A stretch of 64,000 nucleotides of DNA from Siphonodentalium dalli. Its lineage: Eukaryota > Mollusca > Scaphopoda > Gadilida > Siphonodentaliidae. Below are positions 63,611 to 64,000 of the stretch, piece by piece (positions within the stretch are counted from its first letter, which is position 1; the number at the start of each line of letters is the position of its first letter). The stretch is taken from positions 271,305,426 to 271,369,425 of the forward strand of contig CP136063.1 of the NCBI GenBank assembly GCA_032622095.1, given 5' to 3'. A program made the position numbers and the translations under genes. The notes under the pieces were generated by a model that saw only the letters and a program-made list of their open reading frames with translations, searched no databases and was not told the origin of the DNA.

Positions 63611-64000
63611 GTGACAAATAAAGAGAGTTCATTGTTAGTCTATTCCTGGTATGTTACAAATAAAGAACGCTCATTGTTCGTCTATTCCTGGTATGTTACA
63701 AATAAAGAGCGTTCATCATTAGTCTATTCCTGGTATGTTACAAATAAAGAACGCTCATTGTTAGTCTATTCCTGGCATGTTACACATACAGAGCGTTCTC
63801 GTTAGTCTATTCCAGGTATGTTACAAATAAAGAACGCTCATTGTTCGTATATTCCTGGTATGTTACAAATAAAGAACACTCATTGTTAGTCTATTCCTGG
63901 TATGTTATAAATACAGAGCGTTCATTGTTAGTCTATTCCTGATATATTACACATACAGAACGCTCATTGTTAGTCTTACTCCTGGTATGTTACAAATACA
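63611..64000 (+). repeat. Partial HOR unit 16, type A2 (left end)
   Basis: The unit begins with the A landmark and contains CATCATTAG and CATACAGAG, so it is A2. It is cut by the window edge before block B. The array therefore continues beyond the right edge. Confidence 0.92.

Larger units (their letters stand above)
1..64000 (+). repeat. Continuous 42/43-bp satellite DNA array filling the window
   Basis: Every part of the window is built from head-to-tail copies of one 42-bp monomer; a clean copy lies at 1913-1954 and the next at 1955-1996. The best conserved part is GGTATGTTACAAATAAAG. It is followed by GAACGCTC or GAGCGTTC, then CATTGTTAGTC (or CATCGTTAGTC, CATTGTTTGTC, CATTGTTCGTC) and TATTCCT. 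A 43-bp form has one extra T in the linker. All copies have the same orientation and both window edges lie inside the array. This is what is seen. That it is eukaryotic satellite heterochromatin is inferred from length, homogeneity and nested repeats. I do not recognise the family. No unique sequence, rRNA, tRNA, transposon or plausible gene interrupts it. Confidence 0.98.

Noticed and set aside
1-64000. CRISPR array
   Set aside because: Repeats are directly contiguous with no unique spacers, and no cas genes or leader are present.
1-64000. Minus-strand coding potential
   Set aside because: All three minus-strand frames of the monomer consensus contain a stop, and I saw no long open run.
1-64000. 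CENP-B box in the monomer
   Set aside because: The required TTCG....A..CGGG pattern is absent; the only CG-containing part is GAACGCTC or GAGCGTTC.
1-64000. Transposon, LTR or telomere-repeat interruption
   Set aside because: No terminal repeats, target-site duplications, transposase or polymerase-like frames, or telomeric hexamers were seen. All irregularities can be built from array sequence.
1-64000. Assembly artefact as the cause of the whole pattern
   Set aside because: Units differ by private single-base changes and by several distinct junctions in a consistent order, which collapse or random duplication would not readily make. Individual joins still need read support.
1-64000. Named species or known satellite family
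   Set aside because: I do not recognise the monomer. AT-rich short satellites occur in many lineages, so any name would be a guess.

Overview
The whole 64-kb window is one uninterrupted tandem satellite array. I found no convincing gene, RNA gene, transposon or unique flanking sequence on either strand. The basic unit is a 42-bp monomer (a clean copy is 1913-1954; about 33% G+C) with a frequent 43-bp variant (one extra T, ...GTCTTATTCC or ...GTCTTACTCC instead of ...GTCTATTCC) and rare 46-bp and shortened forms. All monomers run in the same orientation. Length divided by period gives roughly 1,500 monomers. A homogeneous array this long, with nested higher-order repeats, is typical of eukaryotic heterochromatin (centromeric, pericentromeric, subtelomeric or sex/B chromosome). 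I do not recognise the family and cannot name the organism.

The monomers are arranged in higher-order repeats (HORs). I set HOR boundaries at a recurring landmark 'A' (a GTG in GGTATGTGACAAATAAAG). Within a canonical 3,599-bp unit (about 85 monomers), landmark B (an ACTGG-bearing monomer) lies 612 bp after A, landmark C (start of a 522-bp run of pure 42-mers) 466 bp after B, landmark D (start of a 312-bp run) 802 bp after C, and the next A 1,719 bp after D. Sixteen A landmarks are present: 658, 5570, 9169, 13140, 15684, 19283, 23255, 28757, 32356, 36327, 39926, 43469, 47068, 50223, 56099 and 63611. Spacings are 4912, 3599, 3971, 2544, 3599, 3972, 5502, 3599, 3971, 3599, 3543, 3599, 3155, 5876 and 7512 bp. 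Every non-canonical length is explained by gain or loss of blocks close to whole monomers.

Diagnostic single-base variants define three HOR types: A1b, A1a and A2. From 658 to 36326 they follow the order A1b-A1a-A2 three times (12,482, 10,115 and 13,072 bp), a third repeat level. From 36327 the order becomes A1a-A2-hybrid-A2-A2-A2-A2. This right half carries its own derived A2 subfamily and several shared rearrangement breakpoints, so it looks like a more recently rearranged part of the array.

The translated open runs (up to 173 codons of the 14-residue repeat YSWYVTNKERSLLV) follow from 42 being divisible by 3 with one stop-free frame. They start at TTG or GTG, contain no in-frame ATG that I could find, and end wherever a 43-bp monomer shifts the frame. 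I treat them as non-coding. The main points of interest are the three-level repeat hierarchy, the reverse-complement relation between the two commonest monomer alleles (GAACGCTC / GAGCGTTC), and the traceable series of unequal-exchange junctions.
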